A stretch of 9,599 bases of DNA from Pseudomonadota bacterium (GCA_003242525.1 QGUU01000062.1:1-9599), one strand, 5' to 3'; counted from the first letter of the stretch, positions 1 to 6,246 are shown. Notes: a model not told the origin generated them from the letters alone. Made by a program: numbers and translations.

Positions 1-498
1 AACCATCTTCTTGGCATAGGCCGCGTCGTGCCAGCCGCCGACCTTGACCCACTTGCCGGGTTCGAGATCCTTATAGTGTTCGAAGAAATGCGCCACCTGG
101 TCGAGCGTGATTTCCGGCAGGTCGGTATAGTTGAACACATTTTCGTAGCGCCGGGTGATATGCGGCGAGGGCACGGCAAGCACCTTCTCGTCCACGCCGG
201 CATTGTCCTCCATCAGAAGCACCCCGATTGGCCGCACATTTATGACGCAACCCGGCAACAGCTCGCGCGTGTTGCAAACCAGCACGTCGATGGGGTCGCC
301 ATCGCCGGAAAGCGTATGCGGCACGAAGCCGTAATTCCCGGGATAACGCATGGAGGTGTAGAGGAAGCGGTCGACGAACAGCGCGCCCGCTTTCTTGTCC
401 ATCTCATATTTGATCGGCTGGCCGCCGATGGGCACTTCGATGATGACGTTGAGGTCTTCGGGAGGATTTTTCCCGGTGGATACGGCGTCTATGCGCAT
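1..498 (-). CDS. ppa: Inorganic pyrophosphatase (family I), C-terminus cut by window edge
   Basis: Soluble cytoplasmic enzyme that hydrolyses pyrophosphate to two phosphates with Mg2+, pulling biosynthetic reactions forward. The frame is open from the ATG at 498 to base 1, giving 166 residues without a stop; the family usually has about 175-180, so roughly ten C-terminal residues are missing. The family signature DGDPIDV is at residues 66-72. Every active-site position known from the E. coli enzyme appears with a one-residue shift: E21, K30, E32, R44, Y56, D66, D68, D71, D98, D103, K105, Y142 and K143, so the protein should be active. No strong Shine-Dalgarno precedes the ATG. It lies 87 bases downstream of the GNAT gene on the same strand and probably has its own promoter. 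Identification is secure. Confidence 0.97.
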   Translation of the reverse strand, partial: MRIDAVSTGKNPPEDLNVIIEVPIGGQPIKYEMDKKAGALFVDRFLYTSMRYPGNYGFVPHTLSGDGDPIDVLVCNTRELLPGCVINVRPIGVLLMEDNAGVDEKVLAVPSPHITRRYENVFNYTDLPEITLDQVAHFFEHYKDLEPGKWVKVGGWHDAAYAKKMV

Positions 499-521
499 GG
501 AGAACCCTTTTTTGCGCCCAT

Positions 522-550
522 CCGATAAAGGGGCGGGCACCACAAATCAA
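522..550 (-). promoter_or_regulatory. Candidate sigma-70-type promoter for ppa
   Basis: On the minus strand a TTGATT (-35-like, plus positions 545-550) is followed after 17 bases by TATCGG (-10-like, 522-527), about 24 bases before the ppa start. The spacing is ideal, but the -10 matches consensus at only three of six positions. It is the best candidate in the short gap between the GNAT gene and ppa. Confidence 0.3.
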
Positions 551-567
551 TGCGGCGAAAAGGACTA

Positions 568-583
568 TGTCAGCCGGCTGTCA
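568..583 (-). terminator. Weak hairpin after the GNAT gene
   Basis: The sequence contains the perfect 10-base palindrome CAGCCGGCTG (571-580). With flanking bases it can form a six-pair stem with one mismatch and a CCGG loop. It lies just after the GNAT stop codon, and on the minus strand a short run of four T follows about six bases later. It may act as a weak terminator separating GNAT from ppa, but it is short and the T run is poor. Confidence 0.28.
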
Positions 584-585
584 GA

Positions 586-1092
586 CTATTCCCAGACGAA
601 GGCGACCTTTTTCAGCGCCTTGTTTTCGAACACCTCGACGCCTTCGGCAATGTCGCGACCGCCAGCGCCGGCATAGAAGGCGAGCGCATTGTCATTGTCT
701 TCCAGGGCCCAGACGACCAGCCCCTTGAGCCCATGGTCGGCCAACTTCTTCCGCGCGGCAGCAAACAGCCGGCTTCCAAGCCCGATACCCTGGTATTCGG
801 GGCGAAGGTAGAGTTCGTAGATTTCGCCCTGCTGCCGGAGCTCCTTCGAACGGTTCCTGCCGAGCGTGGCATAGCCCGCAATCCTGCCCCCGATCTCGAT
901 CACCAGGACCGTGGCGGCGCGGCGGATGGCATTCGCCCACCAGTCAGGGCCACGCCGGTTTATCATCGATGTCAGCGTCCGGTGCGGAATGATGCCGGCA
1001 TAGGCGCCGCGCCACGCCTCGAAATGCACCTCGGCGATCTGCTTCGCGTCGCGCGGCTCGGCCCGCCTGATGTCGATGGTCACCGTATTCAT
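586..1092 (-). CDS. GNAT-family N-acetyltransferase
   Basis: A 168-residue GCN5-related acetyltransferase, which transfers the acetyl group of acetyl-CoA to an amine; the substrate cannot be read from the sequence. The acetyl-CoA pyrophosphate-binding loop is QGIGLG at residues 101-106, after strand LYLRPEY (94-100). The later family motif around N135, A136 and FY (139-140) is intact. Length is normal for a single GNAT domain with no extra parts. The region around residues 22-37 (HFEAWRGAYAGIIP) is typical of the broad RimI/YhdJ-like group. The start is the ATG at 1092 because homology begins at once (IDIRRAEPRDA). No Shine-Dalgarno is visible and a candidate promoter ends about nine bases before the ATG, so the message may be leaderless. 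It stands alone between the LemA/TPM operon and ppa, on the same strand as both. Confidence 0.92.
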   Translation of the reverse strand: MNTVTIDIRRAEPRDAKQIAEVHFEAWRGAYAGIIPHRTLTSMINRRGPDWWANAIRRAATVLVIEIGGRIAGYATLGRNRSKELRQQGEIYELYLRPEYQGIGLGSRLFAAARKKLADHGLKGLVVWALEDNDNALAFYAGAGGRDIAEGVEVFENKALKKVAFVWE

Positions 1093-1101
1093 GATTTGTT
1101 A

Positions 1102-1129
1102 ACCATAGACCCGGCGCAGGCGATTGCAA
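1102..1129 (-). promoter_or_regulatory. Candidate promoter of the GNAT gene, overlapping a TTAACCAT motif
   Basis: On the minus strand TTGCAA (plus 1124-1129) and TATGGT (1102-1107) are separated by 16 bases, each matching consensus at about four of six positions. The -10 ends only nine bases before the ATG, leaving almost no 5' leader. The plus strand at 1099-1106 reads TTAACCAT, the half-site reported for the alphaproteobacterial regulator CtrA, and covers the -10. No second TTAA lies seven bases away, so CtrA binding is only a possibility. Confidence 0.33.
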
Positions 1130-1176
1130 GAATGATGGAGGGTGCGGGCGTCGATTACGCACAACGACCGTAATAT

Positions 1177-1195
1177 GCCGGCGCCTGGGCGCGGC
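1177..1195 (-). terminator. GC-rich hairpin directly after the LemA/TPM operon
   Basis: Immediately after the stop codon of the last TPM gene, the transcript can fold a GC-rich stem: arms gccgcgcc and ggcgccggc pair with one bulge around a very short loop. No T run follows (the next bases are atatta), so it is not a classical intrinsic terminator. It could still stabilise the 3' end or assist termination. Confidence 0.33.
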
Positions 1196-1834
1196 TCAAA
1201 TCTCGACCAGATGGTCATCCAGTTCGTTGGCGTCCCCGGGTGAAACCGGAAAATGCTCGGCCAGCACATGGCCGACCGCATCGATCGCCTGAACGAAGCC
1301 ATCGGCCAACCGGCCGGTGGCCGCCTGCGCGACGAGGTTGCGGACTATGTCGTCCCAGACATCCTGCTCCACGCGGTCGTTTATGCCCGCATCGGCGATT
1401 ACCTCAGCGTAACGCTCGGCCAGCGAAACAAAGATCAGCACGCCGGTACGCGCCGCAGTGAGATGCACATTGCGGGCAAGGAACTGTTTCATGGCGTTGG
1501 CGTGAGCCGCCTTGTAGCGCACAGCCCGCGGCACCAGGTGGATGCGCAGCCGGGGCGCCAGCCACAAAAGCGCATAAATGCAGAACGCGGCAAGCGCCTG
1601 GGCCGCCACGAAAGCCGGGAGCCGCACCGACAGCCACAGATATTCCAGCCCGAAGGCTACCGCGGCGCTGGCCAGCAGCATGGCGACAGTAGCGGTAAAG
1701 GCGGCCGGGAAGAAATAGCCATCGCTGGCGCGGGCGACGACGCAGTATATTTCCGCGTCCGTTCTTGATTCCGCCGCCCGGATGGCGGCGGTGATGCGGG
1801 TGTGTTCCTCCGGCGTAATGGCGTGTGTTCGCAT
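1196..1834 (-). CDS. TPM-domain membrane protein (third gene of LemA/TPM operon)
   Basis: A 212-residue protein of the TPM family (named for thylakoid phosphatase TLP18.3, Psb32 and MOLO-1; formerly DUF477). TPM features are an N-terminal ITPEEHTRITAAIRAAE helix, the strand DAEIYCVVA (26-34), and the late block TGVLIFVSLAERYAEVIAD (130-148) followed by GIND. The domain is interrupted by two predicted membrane spans, about residues 42-64 and 73-95, the usual build for the short TPM partner of LemA. The frame runs open further upstream, giving a 261-residue version, but the extra 49 residues would read the Gly-rich tail DNA of the preceding gene in another frame. The ATG at 1834 is four bases after that gene's TAG, so this start is preferred and translational coupling is likely. 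The biochemical function is unknown in bacteria; phosphatase activity has been reported only for a plant member. Confidence 0.88.
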   Translation of the reverse strand: MRTHAITPEEHTRITAAIRAAESRTDAEIYCVVARASDGYFFPAAFTATVAMLLASAAVAFGLEYLWLSVRLPAFVAAQALAAFCIYALLWLAPRLRIHLVPRAVRYKAAHANAMKQFLARNVHLTAARTGVLIFVSLAERYAEVIADAGINDRVEQDVWDDIVRNLVAQAATGRLADGFVQAIDAVGHVLAEHFPVSPGDANELDDHLVEI

Positions 1835-1838
1835 CGCT

Positions 1839-2726
1839 CTACCAGCCCCCCGACGAACCGCCGCCACCCGAGGAGCCTCCGCCTCCTGAAAAGCCACCCC
1901 CGCCAGACGACCAGCCGCCTCCGCCGGAAGACCATCCACCTCCGCCTGAAGACCATCCACTGCCCGACGACCAGCCCCCACGCGACGAGCCTCTTCTTCG
2001 TGTGTCGAAGGTCATGCCGAGCCAGCGGTATTTCCCCGGACCGATCTTCCTGCCGAATATCGGCGGCAGGACGGCCATGGCGATGCTGCCGAAGAAGATC
2101 GTGGCCCAGATGGAAACGAAGATGAACATGATGATCAGGTCGGCATCGATCGGGCTTTCCTGCTGGTTGCGTGCGGCGCGCGCCTCCAACTCCTCCGGAT
2201 GGCCCTCCAGCACCATGATCATGTCATCCACGGCCTTGGTGATGCCGCCCGCGAAATCTCCGGCACGGAACGCCGGCACCATGTCGTTCTCGATGATGAG
2301 CTTGGTATGCAGATCCGTCAGCGTGCCTTCCAGCCCGTAGCCAACCTCGATCCGCATCTTGCGGTCATCCCTGGCCACAAGCAGCAGCACGCCATTGTTC
2401 TCGCCGGCCTGGCCGAGCCCCCAGGCGCGGAAAAGACGGTTGGCGTACGGCTCAATTGCCTCTCCGCCCAGAGACGGCACCGTTGCCACCACGATCTGAT
2501 CCGAGCTCTTCTTCTCGAAATCCGCCAGCTTCTGCACCAGCGCTGCCTCGGTGGCGGCGTCGATCAGACCGGCATCGTCGACGACGCGGCCGGTGAGGCT
2601 GGGCAGGTCCGCCGCCGCCCTGGCCAACGGCAGGAAGAAGGCAAGCAGCAAAATGCCCAGTATGACTGGCCGCCCAATGGAGCGCGCCAGAGGCTGGAAG
2701 CCTTGCTGCACCGCGGAAAGACGCAT
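1839..2726 (-). CDS. Secreted TPM-domain protein with Gly/Ser/Trp-rich tail (YgcG-like)
   Basis: A 295-residue envelope protein. Residues 1-38 form a signal sequence, with hydrophobic stretch VILGILLLAFFLPLARA at 21-37 and likely cleavage near ARA/AAD. The TPM domain follows at about 45-175, with hallmarks VVDDAGLID (48-56), DQIVVATVPSLGG (76-88), YANRLFRAWGLGQ (94-106), NNGVLLLVA (110-118) and RIEVGYGLEGTLTD (125-138). A second span at about 196-222 anchors it, leaving the TPM domain outside the membrane. The C-terminal tail, 246-295, is almost only Gly, Ser and Trp, as in many YgcG-type proteins. The gene starts nine bases after the lemA stop and ends four before the next TPM gene, so all three are surely cotranscribed. 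No good Shine-Dalgarno precedes the ATG, so coupling to lemA is likely. Its molecular job is unknown; a role in envelope homeostasis with LemA is inference. Confidence 0.93.
   Translation of the reverse strand: MRLSAVQQGFQPLARSIGRPVILGILLLAFFLPLARAAADLPSLTGRVVDDAGLIDAATEAALVQKLADFEKKSSDQIVVATVPSLGGEAIEPYANRLFRAWGLGQAGENNGVLLLVARDDRKMRIEVGYGLEGTLTDLHTKLIIENDMVPAFRAGDFAGGITKAVDDMIMVLEGHPEELEARAARNQQESPIDADLIIMFIFVSIWATIFFGSIAMAVLPPIFGRKIGPGKYRWLGMTFDTRRRGSSRGGWSSGSGWSSGGGGWSSGGGGWSSGGGGFSGGGGSSGGGGSSGGW
1893..1955 (-). repeat. 21-bp tandem repeat encoding three WSSGGGG units
   Basis: Within the tail of the secreted TPM protein, residues 258-278 are three consecutive copies of WSSGGGG, preceded by one shortened copy (WSSGSG, 252-257) and followed by degenerate FSGGGG and SSGGGG units. 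At DNA level the period is 21 bases; for example, gaagaccatccac recurs on the plus strand at 1927 and 1948. Such repeats can gain or lose whole units by slippage without shifting the frame. Confidence 0.85.
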
Positions 2727-2735
2727 TGAATGCGA

Positions 2736-3389
2736 TCAGCCGCCCTGGCCGCCGGCGCCGAAATCCACTTTCGGCACCTCCAGCTTGTCTTCGGCAACGG
2801 TGAAGTTCTGGAATGGCTTGTTGTCTCGGAACCAGAATGTGGCCCACAGGACAGAGGGGAAGGTGCGCAGGGTCAGGTTGTAGGCCCTGACCGCCTCGAT
2901 ATAGTCGCGCCGGGCTACCGCTATGCGGTTTTCCGTGCCTTCAAGTTGTGCCTGCAGGGCAAGGAAGTTCTGGTTTGCCTTGAGGTCGGGATAGTTCTCC
3001 GAAATGGCGAGCAGGCGCGACAGGGCGCTGGTCAGCCCGGATTGGCTTTCCTGGAATTTTCGGAATGCCTCGGGGTCGCTCAGCGTCTCCGCCGTCACCG
3101 TCACCTGAGTCGCCCGGGCGCGGGCCTCGACCACGGCCTGGAGCGTGTCCCTTTCATGCGCGGCATATCCCTTCACGGTCTCGACCAGGTTTGGGATCAG
3201 GTCCGCCCGACGCTGATACTGATTCAGCACCTCGCTCCATGCCGCCTTGGCGTTTTCTTCCGCGGTAGGGATGGTGTTGTAGCCGCAACCGGCAAGCACG
3301 GGCAGGAGAAGCGCCAGGACAAGGAAAGTGGCCAAGGTGCGGACGGGAGCAAGCGGAGACTGGCGCAGGGCGAGCATGGGCATCCTCAT
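2736..3389 (-). CDS. lemA: LemA-family lipoprotein
   Basis: A LemA-family protein of 217 residues from the chosen start. Its N-terminus has the hydrophobic run TFLVLALLLPVLAGC with a clear lipobox (LAGC); the lipidated Cys is residue 35, so it should be membrane-attached and face the periplasm. The family hallmark follows: NQYQRRADLIPNLVETVKGY, then AAHERDTLQAVVEARARA, and the conserved RRDYIEAVRAYN and FPSVLWATFWF near the end. The body is predicted to be long alpha-helices. The frame extends upstream to 3506, but those codons are unlike the family. ATG 3389 has AGGA four bases upstream; the in-frame ATG at 3377, with GAGG six bases upstream, is an equally fair choice and changes only four residues. 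It is first in an operon with two TPM genes, a common alphaproteobacterial grouping. Function is not established; the name comes from a Listeria antigen. Confidence 0.94.
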   Translation of the reverse strand: MRMPMLALRQSPLAPVRTLATFLVLALLLPVLAGCGYNTIPTAEENAKAAWSEVLNQYQRRADLIPNLVETVKGYAAHERDTLQAVVEARARATQVTVTAETLSDPEAFRKFQESQSGLTSALSRLLAISENYPDLKANQNFLALQAQLEGTENRIAVARRDYIEAVRAYNLTLRTFPSVLWATFWFRDNKPFQNFTVAEDKLEVPKVDFGAGGQGG

Positions 3390-3442
3390 GAGTTCCTGGC
3401 CACGAGCATTAGCACAAACAATGGTTGAGAAAAGGGCGGCCA

Positions 3443-3470
3443 TTGTCTGCGCCCCGTGGAAACGGATAAG
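3443..3470 (+). promoter_or_regulatory. Candidate promoter for the small membrane protein and pdxY
   Basis: In the 105-base divergent gap between lemA and the plus-strand gene pair, TTGTCT (3443-3448) and GATAAG (3465-3470) are 16 bases apart, each matching consensus at four of six positions. Transcription would start about 17-20 bases before the start codon, leaving a short leader that contains the GGAG ribosome-binding site. No equally good promoter was found for lemA in the opposite direction. Confidence 0.35.
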
Positions 3471-3494
3471 TTCGACGCCAAACGGAGCAGGGCA

Positions 3495-3752
3495 ATGGCG
3501 CCACACAAGGATGACAAGGGCGAGGAAGAGTCGCGCCGGATCCTGGAACGGATCGGGCGCGAAGGCGAATCGGGTGGCGTCTCACTGCTGGCCCGAACCT
3601 CCCGAAGCGTTCGCGATCATGTGACCGCGGCCGATATCGACCAGACGGACCGGATCGAATATTGGGGCACCCGGATCGGCCGCTCGCTGGGCCTTGTGCT
3701 GGTCGTCGCGATGATGATCTGGCTGGCCCTCCACCTTTACGGCCGGGGTTAA
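3495..3752 (+). CDS. Small conserved-type membrane protein, function unknown
   Basis: An 85-residue protein. Residues 1-27 are strongly charged and helical (KDDKGEEESRRILERIGREGE). Residues 28-60 are polar, with DHVTAADIDQTDRIEYWGTR at 41-60. One membrane span occupies about 62-83 (GRSLGLVLVVAMMIWLALHL) and ends two residues before the C-terminus, so it looks like a tail-anchored or single-span inner-membrane protein with a cytoplasmic N-terminus. The ATG at 3495 has a GGAG seven bases upstream; an in-frame ATG at 3456 has none and is rejected. The stop is three bases before the pdxY ATG, so the two are almost certainly translated from one message. It resembles short hypothetical proteins I recall from rhizobial genomes, but no function can be assigned from sequence. 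Confidence 0.8.
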   Translation: MAPHKDDKGEEESRRILERIGREGESGGVSLLARTSRSVRDHVTAADIDQTDRIEYWGTRIGRSLGLVLVVAMMIWLALHLYGRG

Positions 3753-3755
3753 GCC

Positions 3756-4640
3756 ATGGGCGAGGAGACCTCCCCGGCGAGGCGTGCCGTCATCGTCATT
3801 TCCAGCCATGTCGTGCGCGGCACCGTCGGCAACCGCGCGGCGGTTTTTGCGCTGGAGGTTCTGGGCTTTCCCGTGTGGGCCGTGCCGACCGTCGTGCTGC
3901 CCTGGCACCCTGGCCATGGCCGGGGAACCCGCATCGTCCCGCCGCCGGAACAGTTTCACTCTCTGATGAAGGATCTGCAGCGTGCGCCGTGGTTGCGCGA
4001 GGTCGATGCCGTGCTGACCGGCTATCTCGGCGAAGCATCTCAGGCCGAAGCAGTGGCTGATCTGGTCAAAGCAGTGAAAGCATGCAATCCCGGGACGCTT
4101 TATGTCTGTGACCCGGTCATAGGCGACTCTGGCGGTCTCTATGTGCCGGAAGCCACGGCCCATGCGGTCCGCGATCAATTGTTACCGTTGGCCGACCTGG
4201 CGACGCCTAACCGCTACGAACTGGAATGGCTGTCAGCAGCGAAATTGCCGGACCTGCGGTCAACCATTGCTGCCGCGCTTGATGCGCCCCCGCCGGCCAT
4301 GCTGGTGACATCGGCGCCGGCGATGCTGGCGGAGCGGACGGGTAACCTGTTCCTGGACGCTGGCCATGCGCTTCTTGCCGAACATCGCATGATCGAGAAG
4401 CCGCCCAACGGGCTGGGAGACCTGACCGCGGCGGTATACCTGGCGCGCATGCTTTCCGGCCAGCCGCCTGCCACGGCGCTGCAATCCACCACCGCGGCCG
4501 TCTATGAAATCCTCGCCAAAACGGCGAAGCGAGGCGGCGATGAACTGCAGCTGGAAACCGACAAGCAAAGCCTGCTGCACCCGATGGCGACGGTCCAGTT
4601 GCACCATCTGCTCCATCCCGGCCACAGCCGGCGTGCCTGA
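3756..4640 (+). CDS. pdxY: Pyridoxal kinase, PdxY type
   Basis: A 294-residue ribokinase-like enzyme that phosphorylates pyridoxal with ATP to pyridoxal 5'-phosphate in vitamin B6 salvage, in the cytoplasm. Family features in order are SSHVVRGTVGN (16-26, substrate-binding start), the GFPVWAVPTVVLP block (37-49), TGYLGE (88-93), CDPVIGD (118-124, metal/ATP region), TPNRYELEWL (150-159) and GLGD (219-222) with the presumed catalytic base D222. The ending TTAAVYEIL (245-253) is also typical of PdxY. Length fits the family (about 280-290), with a short His-rich C-terminus (HHLLHPGH) that looks nonessential. It starts three bases after the small membrane protein gene with only a weak GGGG upstream, so coupled translation is likely. 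It converges on xth with eight bases between stops. Confidence 0.95.
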   Translation: MGEETSPARRAVIVISSHVVRGTVGNRAAVFALEVLGFPVWAVPTVVLPWHPGHGRGTRIVPPPEQFHSLMKDLQRAPWLREVDAVLTGYLGEASQAEAVADLVKAVKACNPGTLYVCDPVIGDSGGLYVPEATAHAVRDQLLPLADLATPNRYELEWLSAAKLPDLRSTIAAALDAPPPAMLVTSAPAMLAERTGNLFLDAGHALLAEHRMIEKPPNGLGDLTAAVYLARMLSGQPPATALQSTTAAVYEILAKTAKRGGDELQLETDKQSLLHPMATVQLHHLLHPGHSRRA

Positions 4641-4666
4641 CGCTTCGCTCACCCAATGTCGAAGCG
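4641..4666. terminator. Inverted repeat at the pdxY/xth convergent junction
   Basis: CGCTTCG (4641-4647) and CGAAGCG (4660-4666) are perfect seven-base arms around a 12-base loop. The left arm starts directly after the pdxY stop; the right arm lies inside the last codons of xth. Its position suits a terminator shared by the two converging genes, but neither side has a T run, so it is not a classical intrinsic terminator. Confidence 0.35.
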
Positions 4667-5455
4667 CGCAATCACCGGCACATGGTCGGACGGCCGATCC
4701 CACCCGCGTGCCTCGCGCAATATGTCATAACCGGTGAAGCGCGGAACGAGATTGGGAGACGACCAGACATGGTCGAGCCGACGCCCCCTGTTGGATGCCT
4801 CCCAGTCACGCGCGCGATAGCTCCACCAGGTGTAGAGCTTCTGTTCGTAGGGGATGTTGAGGCGCATGAGGTCGACCCAGCCTGCGGCCTCGCGCATTGC
4901 CTCGAAGCTCTCCGTCTCGACGGGCGTGTGGCTGACCACATTGAGCAACTGCTTGTGCGACCAGACATCATGTTCAAGTGGTGCGATGTTGAGGTCCCCC
5001 ACCAGGATAGATGCTGAGGCAGCGTCATGCTCGGCACGCACCTCGTTCATTTCGGCAACGAAATCGAGTTTGTGCTTGAACTTCCAGTTGACTACCGGAT
5101 CAGGCTCGTCGCCCCCTGCGGGTACGTAGAAATTGTGTAGCAGAACGGGAGCGCCGCCGGCCTGGAACCGCACGGCAACGTGCCGGCTGTCGTCGATCCC
5201 GCAGAAGCGGCGCCTTTCGATGAGTTCCAGCGGCCGCCGCGATACCGTGGCCACGCCGTGGTACCCCTTCTGGCCGTGCACCGCGATATGCTCATAGCCA
5301 AGATTGCGAAATGCCTCGAACGGGAAGAGATCGTCCGGGCATTTGGTTTCCTGCAGACACAATATGTCGGGCTTCCGCTCGATAAGCAGCCTTTCCACGA
5401 GAGGCATGCGCAGGCGAACGGAATTGATGTTCCAGGTGGCGATGGTGAGAGACAT
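4649..5455 (-). CDS. xth: Exodeoxyribonuclease III (AP endonuclease family 1)
   Basis: A 268-residue DNA repair enzyme. In the family it cleaves the backbone at abasic sites and removes 3' nucleotides and blocked 3' ends from duplex DNA in base-excision repair. The exonuclease/endonuclease/phosphatase fold spans the whole protein. Visible active-site residues are N9 in ATWNINSVR, E36 in CLQETK (33-38), Y110 in NFYVPAGGD (108-116), D154 and N156 in GDLN (153-156), D228 in RGRRLDHVW (223-231), and D257-H258 in SDHVP. All catalytic positions known from E. coli ExoIII are present and the length matches (268). The ATG at 5455 has a GGAG five bases upstream, but that site overlaps a hairpin listed separately. 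It lies downstream of lolA in the same orientation and meets pdxY tail to tail. Confidence 0.97.
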   Translation of the reverse strand: MSLTIATWNINSVRLRMPLVERLLIERKPDILCLQETKCPDDLFPFEAFRNLGYEHIAVHGQKGYHGVATVSRRPLELIERRRFCGIDDSRHVAVRFQAGGAPVLLHNFYVPAGGDEPDPVVNWKFKHKLDFVAEMNEVRAEHDAASASILVGDLNIAPLEHDVWSHKQLLNVVSHTPVETESFEAMREAAGWVDLMRLNIPYEQKLYTWWSYRARDWEASNRGRRLDHVWSSPNLVPRFTGYDILREARGWDRPSDHVPVIARFDIG

Positions 5456-5481
5456 TCCGGCTCCGGGTCAGGCAGCCGGAA
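5455..5481 (-). promoter_or_regulatory. Hairpin overlapping the xth ribosome-binding site and start
   Basis: TTCCGGCT and AGCCGGAA are perfect eight-base inverted arms (plus 5455-5462 and 5474-5481) separated by 11 bases. On the xth message the 3' arm covers part of the GGAG ribosome-binding site, its spacer, and the A of the AUG. Folding would therefore tend to hide the start site. Six of the eight pairs are G-C. It could regulate xth translation or, without a T run, act as a weak barrier after lolA. Confidence 0.45.
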
Positions 5482-5559
5482 CCTAGGAAAACCGGGCCGT
5501 GAAGACAAGCCGTACGCGGACCATGCGGACGCGAGGACTTCGGGCGCAGCCGCGACGCG

Positions 5560-6246
5560 TCAGTTTTTCCGCTTCTGGTTCCATTCGCGGTTTGCGCGAT
5601 AGTCGATGGTGAACAGATCGGCGGACAGCTTCACACCTTCCTTGGTGTTGAAGATCATGACCGTCGTGTCCTTGCCTTGCGCGTCGGTGATGGTCCACTG
5701 ACGCAATTCGTAGGTGTTGGGATCGAACATCATCGTGATCTTGGCGTTGCCGAACACGGACTTGTCGGCAAGTTGGATGGTGGTGAGGTCATCTTCCTGC
5801 TTGATGTCCGTCACCCTCCCGCCCGAAAGATCGATGCGATCGGCCAGCAGCAGCTTGAGCGGCGTCTTCGACAACGGATAGAGGTCTGACGTCCGGAGCT
5901 TCATGTTGAGGATGACTACGGACCGACCATCGGAAATGACGCGGAAATTCGACTTTCCGTCATAGTTGAAGCGAACCTTGCCCGGCCGCTCCAGAAAGAA
6001 CTTTCCACCTGTCTGCTCACCGTTCGGTCCGAACTGGACGAATTCGCCTGCCATGGTCCGCACGGAGGAAAAATGATCGGCGATCCGTTGCGCCACCTCA
6101 GGCACGGCGGCTTGCGCCGAGGCCACCGGATTGAGGCCAGGCACCAGGTTGATTGCCGCAGCACCGGCAAAGGCCAGGCCAAAGCCAAGCAGTTCACGGC
6201 GGGTGAGGGAAAATCCGCCGGCGGATTGGGAAGCGAAGTCTTTCAT
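5560..6246 (-). CDS. lolA: LolA-family outer-membrane lipoprotein carrier, with Tat-like signal
   Basis: A 228-residue periplasmic protein of the LolA fold, which in characterised bacteria takes lipoproteins from the LolCDE transporter and carries them across the periplasm. The N-terminus has SLTRRELLGFGLAFAGAAA (13-31) and ends in ASAQA (42-46), a good cleavage site; the twin Arg at 16-17 resembles a Tat signal. The mature part shows the family pattern: TMAGEFVQFGPNGEQTGGKF (64-83), then FLERPGKVRFNYD (84-96), ISDGRSVVILN (104-114), and a C-terminal half with TIQLAD and GVKLSADLFTID. Mature length of about 182 fits LolA. It lies directly downstream of ftsK, as in E. coli. LolB is generally absent in alphaproteobacteria and none is seen here. 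The ATG at 6246 has only a weak purine-rich GAGAGA upstream. Confidence 0.9.
   Translation of the reverse strand: MKDFASQSAGGFSLTRRELLGFGLAFAGAAAINLVPGLNPVASAQAAVPEVAQRIADHFSSVRTMAGEFVQFGPNGEQTGGKFFLERPGKVRFNYDGKSNFRVISDGRSVVILNMKLRTSDLYPLSKTPLKLLLADRIDLSGGRVTDIKQEDDLTTIQLADKSVFGNAKITMMFDPNTYELRQWTITDAQGKDTTVMIFNTKEGVKLSADLFTIDYRANREWNQKRKN

Noticed and set aside
550..1173. A 207-codon plus-strand frame opposite the GNAT gene
   Set aside because: The minus strand encodes a complete GNAT domain with an intact acetyl-CoA loop, and the plus frame shows no domain or plausible ribosome-binding site.
1835..1981. A 49-residue N-terminal extension of the second TPM protein
   Set aside because: It would overlap the Gly-rich tail coding DNA of the preceding gene in another frame; the ATG at 1834, four bases after that gene's stop, fits the family start.
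1825..2340. Plus-strand proline-rich frame starting with PPDEPPPPEEPPPP
   Set aside because: It is the mirror of the Gly-rich tail and TPM domain on the minus strand, and the proline repeat follows directly from glycine codons read in reverse.
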